In this document: in pieces, positions 7,663 to 14,938 of the stretch
How positions within the stretch are numbered: position 1 is the stretch's first letter
Layout of the letters: each line of letters opens with the position of its first letter
NCBI RefSeq assembly: GCF_900110265.1
Contig: NZ_FODB01000017.1
Coordinates: 1 to 60,959 of the forward strand
Direction of reading: 5' to 3'
Length of the DNA stretch: 60,959 nucleotides
From: Vreelandella aquamarina
Lineage (GTDB): Bacteria > Pseudomonadota > Gammaproteobacteria > Pseudomonadales > Halomonadaceae
Translations under genes and position numbers: made by a program
The notes under the pieces: generated by a model
The model's input: the letters and a program-made list of their open reading frames with translations, nothing else
Told to the model about the DNA's origin: nothing
The model's database searches: none

Positions 7663-8043
7663 CTAGAGCAGTCGGGTTTTCGGCCAGGAGTGAGCAAACT
7701 GATACCCCATTGCCTTGTAGCCTTTCTCGCGCTTTCGGAACATGCGTTCAAGCATTGGCAGACTGACGTCCAGTCGAGGCAAGTCAAAGCCTTCTCCTAT
7801 GTACTTCCCGGTTGCAACAATAACTTGAGCTTTATATAACTGCGATTCCGCCGTTTGACGCTCTCTGACGCGCATCCCTCCGCGCAATACTACCGACGAT
7901 ATGGATTCAGCTTCCAACAGCCTGGCCAACGTCTCAGCATGATCGCGTCGCTCTGTGAGCAAAAGGCAGTTTGCATGATTTTTCACACTATGTACGACAT
8001 CCCGAATTATCTCCCGGTTGCGGGCGCTGCTTTCCGGTAATTT
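7663..8043 (-). pseudogene. Remnant of a DEAD/DEAH-type superfamily 2 helicase, C-terminal part with internal deletion
   Basis: The open frame (127 codons from after a TGA at 8044-8046) reads like the helicase C-terminal domain of restriction-type or TOTE-system helicases: ARNREIIRDVV, CLLLTERRDHAETLARLL, QVIVATGKYIGEGFDLPRLD, then directly SLPMLERMFRKREKGYKAMGY, which is how such proteins end. In complete homologues I expect about 40-60 residues between FDLPRLD and the LPMLERMF tail (the QxxGRxxR motif VI region). They are missing here, so even this domain is collapsed. The N-terminal RecA domain with Walker motifs is also absent. No start codon with a ribosome site is evident. Confidence 0.75.
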
Positions 8044-8071
8044 TCAACCCAGTTGTCCAAATAGCTGCAAC

Positions 8072-9069
8072 TTACCTTCTGCGATTTATGTGATGAGTGA
8101 GCAAATGAGCACGGTCGTCCAGGGTCGAAAACAGGATTGCAAAACAGATCCCGACAGTAGTTCCTATGAGGGTATCCACTACCCGCTCTTGCACCATGGC
8201 CATGCCGGCAAGGTCAGGCGCCGCCAGATAACTCATCAGCAGCGCCATGGGTGTAACCAGAATCTGGCCCAGCCCGTAATTCGATCCGATGATGATCTCG
8301 GTGGCGAACGACAGTATCACCACCAGAACAATAATGGTCCAAACAGAGGGCTGGCTTAGCAGCACCAAAGCTACAAGAAGAGCGCCAAATACGTTGCCTA
8401 CGGTGCGCTGTAGGGCTCGACTCATGCTGATATGCAAATGGCTACCCTGTAACACGGCGACAGCGCCCATGGCAGCCCAACCAGCATGCTGCCCACCAAA
8501 CCCATAAGCAACATAAGCTGCCACGGCGGAGCCCAACGTCATGCGGGCCTGGCGGGCCGGCCTTTGAACCAATCCTGTGCCACCGGTGTATCGTGGCGGA
8601 ACACCTCGGTGGTCATCACCACCAGCCATGCAAGGCCTGCCGCCAATGCAGTGGCAGCCGAGCGTTCGATGACAGAGGAAAAGTCATCAACCTGCCCCAT
8701 TGAGACGCTGGCGGCGAATATGAAGATCAACGCACCTGGCGGGCCGAAATTGGCAACGTTGACGATGTAAAACAGGATACCGCACACCAGTGCCAGAATG
8801 GCTAGTTGGCCAACCATGGGCACCTCCAGCCAAGCCACGAGGGACATCAAAAAGACGGTTGCCGTCTGGCACAGTAAACAAAGGAAAACAGTAATACCCC
8901 GGCGTGACGGCGCCGCAAAGCGGCCGAACAAAGCCACTAAGGTACCTAGCGAAGCAAAACCAATCAGGTGAGAAAAGGCAGATAGCTGGATCAGCGGAAG
9001 CACAACCAGCGCCGCGATAGCGACTTGTAGTCCGGCCAGGGCCGAATTCCTGAAACCAGGCTGATTAAA
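8072..9069 (-). pseudogene. FUSC-family membrane protein (aromatic/fusaric acid efflux-like), frameshifted
   Basis: Two overlapping frames together make one FUSC-family inner-membrane protein. The first (from 9069, frame open after TAG at 9070-9072) gives QPGFRNSALAGLQVAIAAL, several membrane helices and QDWFKGRPARPA, stopping at 8539. The second resumes at about 8565 with RPARQARMTLGSAVAAYVAY and runs to 8072 (ending HHINRRR). A missing base in the GC run GGCCGGCCCGCC (about 8550-8562) explains the break. The 5' end also lacks an ATG, the only early start being GTG at 9003. It may be a true pseudogene or a sequencing error at the GC run, but the missing start favours decay. Confidence 0.75.
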
Positions 9070-9290
9070 CTATAGCAAGGCTTTCTTTTAACTGTGGCCG
9101 TGAAAGCAGAAACCGAGTTGCGGCTAATCGACTTTTTAATCTGGATAAGCGTGGATGCACCCGACCTCCGACAAATTTAGATAACCACCTACGTGATTAG
9201 CATACTAACCTTGTGCTTCGTTGATCTATTCGGAGTTTCCGCAATCGAGGCGCGCCCTAACGAGATTTTTTGGTTTTGGAGATTCCCTCA
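9070..9290. other. Intergenic stretch between FUSC remnant and cytochrome b561 gene
   Basis: I see no coding sequence or clear terminator here. The region lies downstream of the b561 gene and upstream of the decayed FUSC gene, both leftward, and would hold the FUSC promoter. Confidence 0.4.
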
Positions 9291-9812
9291 TCACACCATA
9301 CGTTTAAGTGTTTCGTCTCTTTTCACAAAGTGATGAATCAGTGCCATACCAATATGACCAACAATCAAAACGGTCAAAATCCACGCGATTGGCGAATGGA
9401 GCTGTCCCACGGCTTGGGCCCAGGCAATTTCCTCACCCTCAGCAAAAATCTCGATATCGAACGCCGTAACGCCATAGCCACCCCCCAGCATGACCATCAT
9501 CCCGGTTATCGGCATCAGCAGCAGGCCAAGATACAACGCCCCATGACCGGCCTTGACCAACATAGCCTGCGCTGGATCTTGCTGCGGGCGCTGATGGCGC
9601 TGGCCAGCGGCCCAGGCCAGGCGTACCAGAATCAGCAGCAGCATCAGCGAGCCTATGGAGATATGCCAGGGCACCAGCGTTTGTCCTACCCAGTGTTCGC
9701 CGTCGGCGATTCGATCACCAAACTTGAGCAGCTGCCAGAACACCAGCAGGGCCATCGACCAGTGCAACAGTTTGGTGAGAGCGCCGTACCGCTCACGTGA
9801 GTCGTGGACCAT
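9291..9812 (-). CDS. Cytochrome b561 family protein
   Basis: This is a small di-heme inner-membrane cytochrome of the bacterial b561 family, which passes electrons between quinols and redox partners. The 173-residue protein has four likely membrane helices and conserved heme-ligand His positions: LLHWSMALLVFWQLL near 15, PWHISIGSLMLLLILVRLAW near 49, KAGHGALYLGLLLMP near 88 and the final helix ending IGMALIHHFVKRDE. I place the start at 9812 (MVHDSRERYG), 6 bp after GGAGA; 26 extra residues of the longer frame lack a ribosome site. It sits downstream of the aldo/keto reductase gene. Confidence 0.85.
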   Translation of the reverse strand: MVHDSRERYGALTKLLHWSMALLVFWQLLKFGDRIADGEHWVGQTLVPWHISIGSLMLLLILVRLAWAAGQRHQRPQQDPAQAMLVKAGHGALYLGLLLMPITGMMVMLGGGYGVTAFDIEIFAEGEEIAWAQAVGQLHSPIAWILTVLIVGHIGMALIHHFVKRDETLKRMV

Positions 9813-9908
9813 GATTTGGTTCTCCGTTTTTTGGATTTCATTACCATTGTAGGTGGTGCCGGGGAAGTTGAGGCCAGAATGTACACTCAATCAGACCTCA
9901 TCTCAATG

Positions 9909-10859
9909 TCACTGTCTACTGGCGGCGTCCAGCCTGAGTAGCGCCTCTTCCGGTAGTGACAGGTTCACCGAAGCCAATATCTCATCCAGTTGAGACAGCG
10001 ATGTGGAACTGACAATCGGTGCGGTCAGTTCCGGCTGGTGGAGCAGCCAGGCTAGTGCCACTTGGGACGGTTTTGCTGAGAGCTCCTGCGAAACGGCCAT
10101 CAGGGTATCCAGAATGCGCAGCCCACGGTCGCTGAAATAACCTTTGAGAAAGTCAGCCCGGGGGTTGCCGTCGAGGTCTGACAGCTGAGCGTATTTGCCG
10201 GTCAGAAATCCACTGGCCAGGGAAAAGTAGCTCACCACGCCAAGACTGCACTTGCTTGCGACTTTCGCCAGCGACGACTCGAAATCAGCCCGGCCATGTA
10301 GGTTGTACAGTGGCTGGATCAGCTCATAGCGCGTGAACCCATGGTCATGGGATACGGCCAGCGCCTGCTCCAGTCGATCGGACGAATAATTGGAGGCGCC
10401 GATGGACCGCACCTTACCGGCCTTGATCAGCCGGTCAAATGCGGCCAGTGTTTCCTCCAAGGGGACTTCCTGATCATCAATGTGGGCGAAGTATACATCC
10501 AGGTAGTCAGTACCCAGACGTGACAACGAATCCTCAATTGCAGCTTCGATATTGGCTGCAGAGAGCCCTTTACGACGCTCCAGCATACCGACTTTGCTCA
10601 TGAGAATAACGTCATCACGACGTCCATGCTTTTTCAGCCATCGACCGATAACCGCTTCCGACTCGCCACCCTCAAGGCCCGGTGCCCAGGCAGAATAAAC
10701 GTCGGCCGTGTCAATGGCGTTGAAGCCCTGCTCCACGAACCGGTCGAGTAGCTGAAAAGAGCGATTATCATCGGCTGTCCAGCCAAACACGTTTCCGCCA
10801 AACACCAGTGGGGCTATCTCCAAACCGGATTTCCCAAGGGGTTTCTTCTGAAGACTCAT
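9909..10859 (-). CDS. Aldo/keto reductase
   Basis: This is an NADPH-dependent oxidoreductase of the AKR superfamily (TIM barrel) that reduces aldehydes or ketones. Its 316 residues show the catalytic tetrad in order: Asp and Tyr in NAIDTADVYSAW near 48, Lys in VILMSKVGM near 85, His in DVYFAHIDDQEVPL near 121. The N-terminal PLGKSGLEIAPLVFGGNVFG is standard. The substrate cannot be told from sequence. A strong GAGGGAGG ribosome site precedes the ATG. The SDR gene lies 63 bp upstream in the same direction with a GC-rich hairpin in the gap. Confidence 0.9.
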   Translation of the reverse strand: MSLQKKPLGKSGLEIAPLVFGGNVFGWTADDNRSFQLLDRFVEQGFNAIDTADVYSAWAPGLEGGESEAVIGRWLKKHGRRDDVILMSKVGMLERRKGLSAANIEAAIEDSLSRLGTDYLDVYFAHIDDQEVPLEETLAAFDRLIKAGKVRSIGASNYSSDRLEQALAVSHDHGFTRYELIQPLYNLHGRADFESSLAKVASKCSLGVVSYFSLASGFLTGKYAQLSDLDGNPRADFLKGYFSDRGLRILDTLMAVSQELSAKPSQVALAWLLHQPELTAPIVSSTSLSQLDEILASVNLSLPEEALLRLDAASRQ

Positions 10860-10894
10860 GATGCCTCCCTCAAAAAATAACTGTCAGTGGGTGA

Positions 10895-10918
10895 ATCGGC
10901 CGGGTGGCCCCGGCCGAT
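10895..10918. other. GC-rich hairpin between the SDR and AKR genes
   Basis: ATCGGCCGGG (10895-10904) and CCCGGCCGAT (10909-10918) form a perfect 10-bp stem with a 4-base loop. No U-run follows on either strand, so it is not a standard terminator. It could slow RNA decay or adjust expression between the two leftward genes. Confidence 0.6.
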
Positions 10919-10922
10919 GATT

Positions 10923-11717
10923 TCAGGCAATGCTTTCCACAATGCCACCTTCAACACGCAGGGCTGCACCTGTGGTGGCACTGGCCTGTGGAGACGCGGC
11001 ATAGACACAGAGACTGGCAACTTCTTCCGGTTCCGCAAAACGTCTGAGCAGCGTGGAAGGTCGGTTTTCGTCCAGGAACAGAGTTTCCATTTCTTCGGGA
11101 GAGACTCCCCGCTCAGCCGCCAGGTCGGCCATCATGGCCTTGGTGCCTTCAGTACGGGTCGGACCGGGAAGGATGCTGTTCACGGTCACACCGGTACCGG
11201 CAAGAACCTTGGCCAGTCCCCGGGAAACCCCTTGCAGCGCCGCCTTGCTCACGCCGTAATGCACCATCTCGGAGGGAATATTCAGCGCCGATTCACTGGA
11301 GATGAACTGGATACGGCCCCAGCCGCGGGCCTTCATGCCGATGGCATAATGCCGGGCGAGTCGAACACCACTCATCACGTTTACCTGGAAGATCTCTTCC
11401 CAGGCAGCATCGTCAATGTCAAAGAACGGAACGCCGCCATAAATACCCAGATTGTTGACCAGAACATCCACCTCAGGCAGCTGTTCGATGATGGTTCGGC
11501 AGCCTTCAGCGGTACCCGGGTCCGCGATAATGCCTTTTGCATCGTCCCGACCGCTGGTTCTGGCTATCTCGGCCAGGGCCTTATCCACTTTGGCCTGGTC
11601 ACGCCCTACGACGGTTACCGAGGCACCGGCCTCGGCCAGTCCCTGGGCAATGGCCAACCCGATGCCCGCAGTGGATCCGGTTACCAACGCTTGTTTTCCG
11701 GTAAGTTCAATCTTCAT
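10923..11717 (-). CDS. Short-chain dehydrogenase/reductase (SDR)
   Basis: This is a classical SDR with a Rossmann fold binding NAD(P)H. The 264-residue protein has the cofactor motif TGSTAGIG near 11, NNLGIYGG near 88, and a catalytic Ser-Tyr-Lys set: Ser in FISSESAL near 138 and YGVSK near 152. The tail (ATTGAALRVEGGIVESIA) is typical of SDRs. I chose the ATG at 11717, 8 bp after AGAGGAA. The substrate is unknown. It lies between a LigB-type dioxygenase gene and an aldo/keto reductase gene, suggesting a shared redox pathway under the nearby LysR regulator. Confidence 0.9.
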   Translation of the reverse strand: MKIELTGKQALVTGSTAGIGLAIAQGLAEAGASVTVVGRDQAKVDKALAEIARTSGRDDAKGIIADPGTAEGCRTIIEQLPEVDVLVNNLGIYGGVPFFDIDDAAWEEIFQVNVMSGVRLARHYAIGMKARGWGRIQFISSESALNIPSEMVHYGVSKAALQGVSRGLAKVLAGTGVTVNSILPGPTRTEGTKAMMADLAAERGVSPEEMETLFLDENRPSTLLRRFAEPEEVASLCVYAASPQASATTGAALRVEGGIVESIA

Positions 11718-11762
11718 TATTCTGTTCCTCTTGCCAATGATTTTTGAGGGGCCATCGCCCAC

Positions 11763-12584
11763 TCAGCCAAATTGAAACGCCGACAATTGGGTTTCCATCA
11801 CCTGTTCTGAGTAAACCTTCTTACCGGGCGCCGCGTCCGCCGCCCCCGCTGCCACCATCAATGGGATCAGGTGTTCCTCGTCTCCATGCGGATGACAATC
11901 GAGGGCATGCGGTGCCTGAAACCATTCCCTCAGGCGCTGATAACGAACTCCGGAGTCACCTTCGATCGCGTCCGTCAGCCAGTCATCGAATGCCTCGGAA
12001 AGCGGCGTAAACCGCTTGTCACCGTAGCCGCGCATGTTGTGGAAGCTCATGCCACTGCCGAGAATCAACACACCCTCGTCACGCAGTGGTGCCAGAGCCC
12101 TGCCCGCTTGCAGGTGCGCCTCAGGGTCCAGATCCTGGCGCAACGACAACTGGACCACGGGTATATCAGCATCTGGGAACATCACTTTGAGCGGAATAAA
12201 CATTCCGTGATCGAAACCTCGCGCGGAATCCTCAAGGGTGTTTTGCTGTGCCCCGACCAGAAGACGACTTATGCGATGCGCCAATGCCGGCGCACCCGGA
12301 GCCGGATAAGTCAACTCATAGGTGTGGTCGGGAAAACCGTAATAGTCATAAATGAGATCGGGCTGGTTGCCGGCGGTCACACGAAACTCTGGAGTGCGCC
12401 AGTGGGCGGATACCAGCAGGATGGCCGTCGGCTTTTCTGGCAAACGCCCGATGACGCTTTGAAGAAAGTCGGCCATACCGTCCCACGTATTGCGGGGATT
12501 CCAGTCCATGAAGAAACACGGGCCGGCACCATGGGGAATAAAAAATACCGGCTGTCTGACAGGTACTCTTGGTTGCGTGGGCAT
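11763..12584 (-). CDS. LigB-family extradiol dioxygenase (DODA/YgiD type)
   Basis: This is a class III extradiol-type dioxygenase, related to Escherichia coli YgiD and plant DOPA dioxygenase, which open catechol rings. The 273-residue protein carries the metal and substrate His residues in family order: FFIPHGAGPCFF near 15, LLVSAHWRTPEF near 56, ARGFDHGMFIPLKVMFP near 123, GSGMSFHNMRG near 177 and ALDCHPHGDEEHLIPL near 229. It has a GGAGG ribosome site. It is divergent from a LysR gene 117 bp away, which probably controls it. The true substrate is unknown. Confidence 0.9.
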   Translation of the reverse strand: MPTQPRVPVRQPVFFIPHGAGPCFFMDWNPRNTWDGMADFLQSVIGRLPEKPTAILLVSAHWRTPEFRVTAGNQPDLIYDYYGFPDHTYELTYPAPGAPALAHRISRLLVGAQQNTLEDSARGFDHGMFIPLKVMFPDADIPVVQLSLRQDLDPEAHLQAGRALAPLRDEGVLILGSGMSFHNMRGYGDKRFTPLSEAFDDWLTDAIEGDSGVRYQRLREWFQAPHALDCHPHGDEEHLIPLMVAAGAADAAPGKKVYSEQVMETQLSAFQFG

Positions 12585-12701
12585 CGACAGGCCTCCGAAG
12601 GTTTAAACAGTTCAGATATCACAATGAACAGGTTATATTGACACCAATAAAAGGAGAATAGACTCAAAAAGGGATCTGTTTTAACTGAAGGTAGGAAATA
12701 G

Positions 12702-13613
12702 ATGCTGGACCGATACACAAGCATGCAGGTATTCGTTCAGGCAGTCTCCAGAGGTAGTCTGTCTGCCGCCGGCCGGGAGCTGAACATGTCGCCGGCAATG
12801 GCCACAAAACATCTGGATTCACTGGAAACCAGGCTCGGCGCGAAATTGCTTCATCGAACCACTCGTCAATTAACACTAACAGAAACCGGTCGGGAATACC
12901 TGGTGGCCTGTCAGCGCATTCTTCAGGATCTTGAAGAAGCGGAGTCCGAAGTGTCTGCCCAGCGACATCAGGCCATGGGCCGATTACGTCTGAATGCACC
13001 GTTATCCTTTGGTACACGCTTCATCGCGCCGTTGATACCGGAATTCACCCGCCGTTACCCCCTTGTTGAAGTGGATCTTGGCCTGAGCGACACCCAACAG
13101 GATCTACTTAAAGACAGCTGGGATCTGATTGTCCGCATCGGACACCTCGCTGATAGCGACCTCAGGGCCCGCCGCCTCGGTAATTGCCCGATGCGACTTT
13201 GCGCCTCGCCTGAGTATCTGCAAAAACATGGAACCCCTAACCGGGTTGCCGAACTCTCAAACCACAATTGCCTAAGCTACAGCCTTTCCTCAGCGCAACG
13301 CAGTGGTACCTGGGCATTCGGCCAGGATGGTCAGATCCAGGTGCCTGTAACAGGTAACCTCATGGCCAACAATGGCGACGCACTTCTTGCTGCCGCCGTT
13401 CAGGGCCAGGGCATCATATATCAGCCCAGCTTTATCGTGTCCGAGGCATTGGCCAGTGGCACTCTGGTTGCTTTTCAACTTGATCATCCTCCCCTGGAAC
13501 TCGGCGGCCTGCACGTGCTATTCGCGCTTGATCGTCGGTTACCCCTCAAAGTAAGAGCGATGATCGACTATCTGGTTGAGGTTTTTGAGAACTCGCCATG
13601 TGGGCCGTCGTAA
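12702..13613 (+). CDS. LysR-family transcriptional regulator
   Basis: This is a LysR regulator of 303 residues. The N-terminal winged helix-turn-helix is clear (FVQAVSRGSLSAAGRELNMS at 10, then ATKHLDSLETRLGAKLLHRT), followed by a linker and a periplasmic-binding-like effector domain starting near 90 (GRLRLNAPLSFGTRFIAPLI). It belongs to the AaeR/DmlR-like branch by appearance. It is divergent from the dioxygenase gene, the usual arrangement for LysR proteins controlling a neighbour. The effector is unknown. The 117-bp divergent gap should hold both promoters. Confidence 0.92.
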   Translation: MLDRYTSMQVFVQAVSRGSLSAAGRELNMSPAMATKHLDSLETRLGAKLLHRTTRQLTLTETGREYLVACQRILQDLEEAESEVSAQRHQAMGRLRLNAPLSFGTRFIAPLIPEFTRRYPLVEVDLGLSDTQQDLLKDSWDLIVRIGHLADSDLRARRLGNCPMRLCASPEYLQKHGTPNRVAELSNHNCLSYSLSSAQRSGTWAFGQDGQIQVPVTGNLMANNGDALLAAAVQGQGIIYQPSFIVSEALASGTLVAFQLDHPPLELGGLHVLFALDRRLPLKVRAMIDYLVEVFENSPCGPS

Positions 13614-13867
13614 ATCTTATCCTTTCTAATCAAGGCCCCTCTCTACACCTGTACACTGTTCCAACAGTCAGACTTAGTTCGCAAAAAAGCCTTAATTCGC
13701 CCGGAAAACGTTATTTTTACTGTTTTTTCGGTTTTTTACTCTTTGAATATCAATAACTTATTAATCATCCCCGCCTTTGTGCCCTTTAAGGGTAATTCTA
13801 CGGTTCTCCCTCAAGACGAATATTTCTGATCATTGCTCTGACGATTCAAAAGCAAACAGGAGTATTT
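13614..13867. other. Intergenic AT-rich stretch before the AlpA-like gene
   Basis: I see no gene here. The second half is AT-rich with T-runs (about 13710-13740). It would carry the promoter of the alpA-like/DUF927 pair, which has its own AGGAG site at 13858-13862. Confidence 0.4.
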
Positions 13868-14065
13868 ATGACTAAACAATCAAACACCACCACAGAGTGT
13901 CTGCTGACTTATGAAGAGGTTTGCACGGTTCTGAAAATGTCGCAGGCAACCTTGAGGCGATACGTAAAGCAGGGCAGATTTCCCGCACCAGTAAAACCGA
14001 ACCCCCGGGGTCGAGCGGTGCGCTTTCGCTATCAGGATGTAAAGACCTGGTTGGACAATTTGTGA
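13868..14065 (+). CDS. AlpA/excisionase-like helix-turn-helix protein
   Basis: This 65-residue DNA-binding protein has a MerR/AlpA-type winged helix: LLTYEEVCTVLKMSQATLRR at 13, then YVKQGRFPAPVKPNPRGRAV and RFRYQDVKTWLDNL. AlpA-like proteins act as regulators of integrase genes or as excision directionality factors in integrative elements, and small genes of this type often precede primase-like genes. The AGGAG ribosome site is well placed. It lies 13 bp before a DUF927 fragment, and both belong to the element's replication/maintenance module. Whether it served excision here is an inference. Confidence 0.8.
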   Translation: MTKQSNTTTECLLTYEEVCTVLKMSQATLRRYVKQGRFPAPVKPNPRGRAVRFRYQDVKTWLDNL

Positions 14066-14078
14066 GTGGGGTGAGGCA

Positions 14079-14636
14079 ATGCAATATAAATTGAACGAAA
14101 ATGGTTTGTTTTATCTGCATTCTGAACGCTGGCAACGTGTTGGCGACTGGATTCGAGTGCTATCGCGAACACGCCTACCAGACAAACGGCACGGACACGG
14201 GGCTCTTTTGGAGTGGAAAAACTATGACGGTGAAATTATTCGTGAAGTTGTTTATGCCCGTGACCTCAACAGCGAACACTCCCGACAAATCAGGGATATG
14301 TTGGTTGATAGTGGCTACCCATTAGCACCAGGTGGAGCAAGCTGGAACCGGCTTCAACACTATCTGTTGGAACAGATGGCGCTGGCCGAACCGGCGACAG
14401 TGGTGAATCGCACGGGTTGGCACGGCTCTGTGTTCGCTACGAGTAACTGGACGATTGGAGCCGCTGACGAACCACACCATTTTGTAGGCCAACTGTCTGG
14501 TTCTCCGACGTTGCAGGAGTCCGGCAGCCTGAGTGACTGGCAAACGTATGTTGGTCAGTTGTGCCGAGGCAATCTCTTAGCCATTTTTTGTAAGGCGGGG
14601 TTTGTCGTAGAGGAACAGGTTCAGGGGCTCATATGA
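14079..14636 (+). pseudogene. DUF927-domain protein, C-terminally truncated
   Basis: DUF927 proteins are element-borne, ATPase/primase-helicase-like and usually several hundred residues long. Here only the N-terminal part remains: GLFYLHSERWQRVGDWIRVL, LLEWKNYDGEIIREVVYARD, NRTGWHG near 110 and a last family-like segment WQTYVGQLCRGN ending at residue 165 (base 14573). The following 20 residues up to the stop are read from the antisense strand of an integrase fragment. The Walker ATPase region is lost. The ribosome site GGTGAGG is intact, so a 185-residue stub could still be made. No homologous role can be assigned to the stub. Confidence 0.8.
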
Positions 14637-14750
14637 GCGCTTCTGCGCCCGAGAACCGTTCTGACCCGTCTTGGAACCATGATAGTAGACCAGTCGCAAG
14701 GAACGGTGGCCGTTCTTGTCTGGTTCGCGTTTCTGGATAGTGATTTTCAT
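14577..14750 (-). pseudogene. Tyrosine recombinase/integrase, N-terminal fragment
   Basis: From the ATG at 14750, six bases after AAGGAG, the minus strand encodes 57 residues: MKITIQKREPDKNGHRSLRL, then VYYHG, KRSYEPLNLFLYDKPR and a short non-homologous tail to TAA at 14577-14579. This is the arm-type DNA-binding start of phage-type integrases (beta strands of the MKI-IQKR and YxYHG kind, then YLxLYLYDKP). The core-binding and catalytic domains (R-H-R-Y) are deleted. It starts 171 bp from the mnmE stop and reads in the direction of mnmE, the usual geometry for mnmE-targeting integrases. The frame is too short to be picked by length alone. Confidence 0.82.
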
Positions 14751-14754
14751 GTTT

Positions 14755-14811
14755 TGCTCCTTTTGTGCTCCGAGTGCTCCGAAAACTTATACTCGGAGCA
14801 CATACGGAGCA
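14755..14811. repeat. Interleaved TGCTCC / GGAGCA repeats upstream of the integrase fragment
   Basis: TGCTCC occurs at 14755, 14766 and 14775 and its inverse CGGAGCA at 14794 and 14805, spaced 9-11 bp, about one helical turn. The pair TGCTCCGAGT (14766-14775) and ACTCGGAGCA (14791-14800) is a perfect 10-bp inverted repeat. Likely roles are integrase arm sites or an operator controlling int. Confidence 0.75.
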
Positions 14812-14920
14812 AGAGGGGGCAAAACGGATCAAATTTCCTGCAAAGAAATAGAATAAAATTCTTTATAAAACAATTACTTGTTTTTATTTTGTTGGATGCT
14901 TTTCGATCTTTTTGGCCGTT

Positions 14921-14938
14921 TCACTTCCCGATGCAGAA
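14921..14938 (-). other. mnmE 3'-end attachment site (chromosomal end of the island)
   Basis: The last 18 bases of mnmE, TTCTGCATCGGGAAGTGA, encode FCIGK and the stop. The equivalent 18 bp of mnmE (trmE/thdF) is the known integration target of SGI1-type islands. The imperfect partner is at 6643-6660. Confidence 0.7.

Larger units (their letters stand above)
6643..14938. mobile_element. Decayed integrative element in the 3' end of mnmE (8.3 kb)
   Basis: The interval is bounded by the last 18 bp of mnmE at the right (14921-14938) and an imperfect direct repeat of them at the left (6643-6660; 14 of 18 identical, the 11 bp CCGATGCAGAA unbroken). A tyrosine-recombinase N-terminus lies just inside the mnmE end and reads away from mnmE, as in known mnmE (trmE/thdF)-targeting islands such as SGI1. 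The content is accessory: toxin-antitoxin, helicase and FUSC remnants, a redox cassette, an AlpA-like regulator and a DUF927 fragment. Integrase and DUF927 genes are both truncated at one joint, so the element should be immobile. The boundary claim is an inference from repeat plus integrase. Confidence 0.72.

Noticed and set aside
7799..7822. Possible extra att core ACTTCCCGG near 7803
   Set aside because: It matches the mnmE end only over about 8 bases, diverges at once after that and lies inside the helicase relic.
10887..11747. Plus-strand frame of 286 codons opposite the SDR gene
   Set aside because: The SDR frame has the full cofactor and catalytic motifs; the antisense frame has an unnatural composition and no motif.
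11871..12641. Plus-strand frame of 256 codons opposite the LigB-type gene
   Set aside because: Shadow of the dioxygenase gene, which has the expected metal-ligand His residues.
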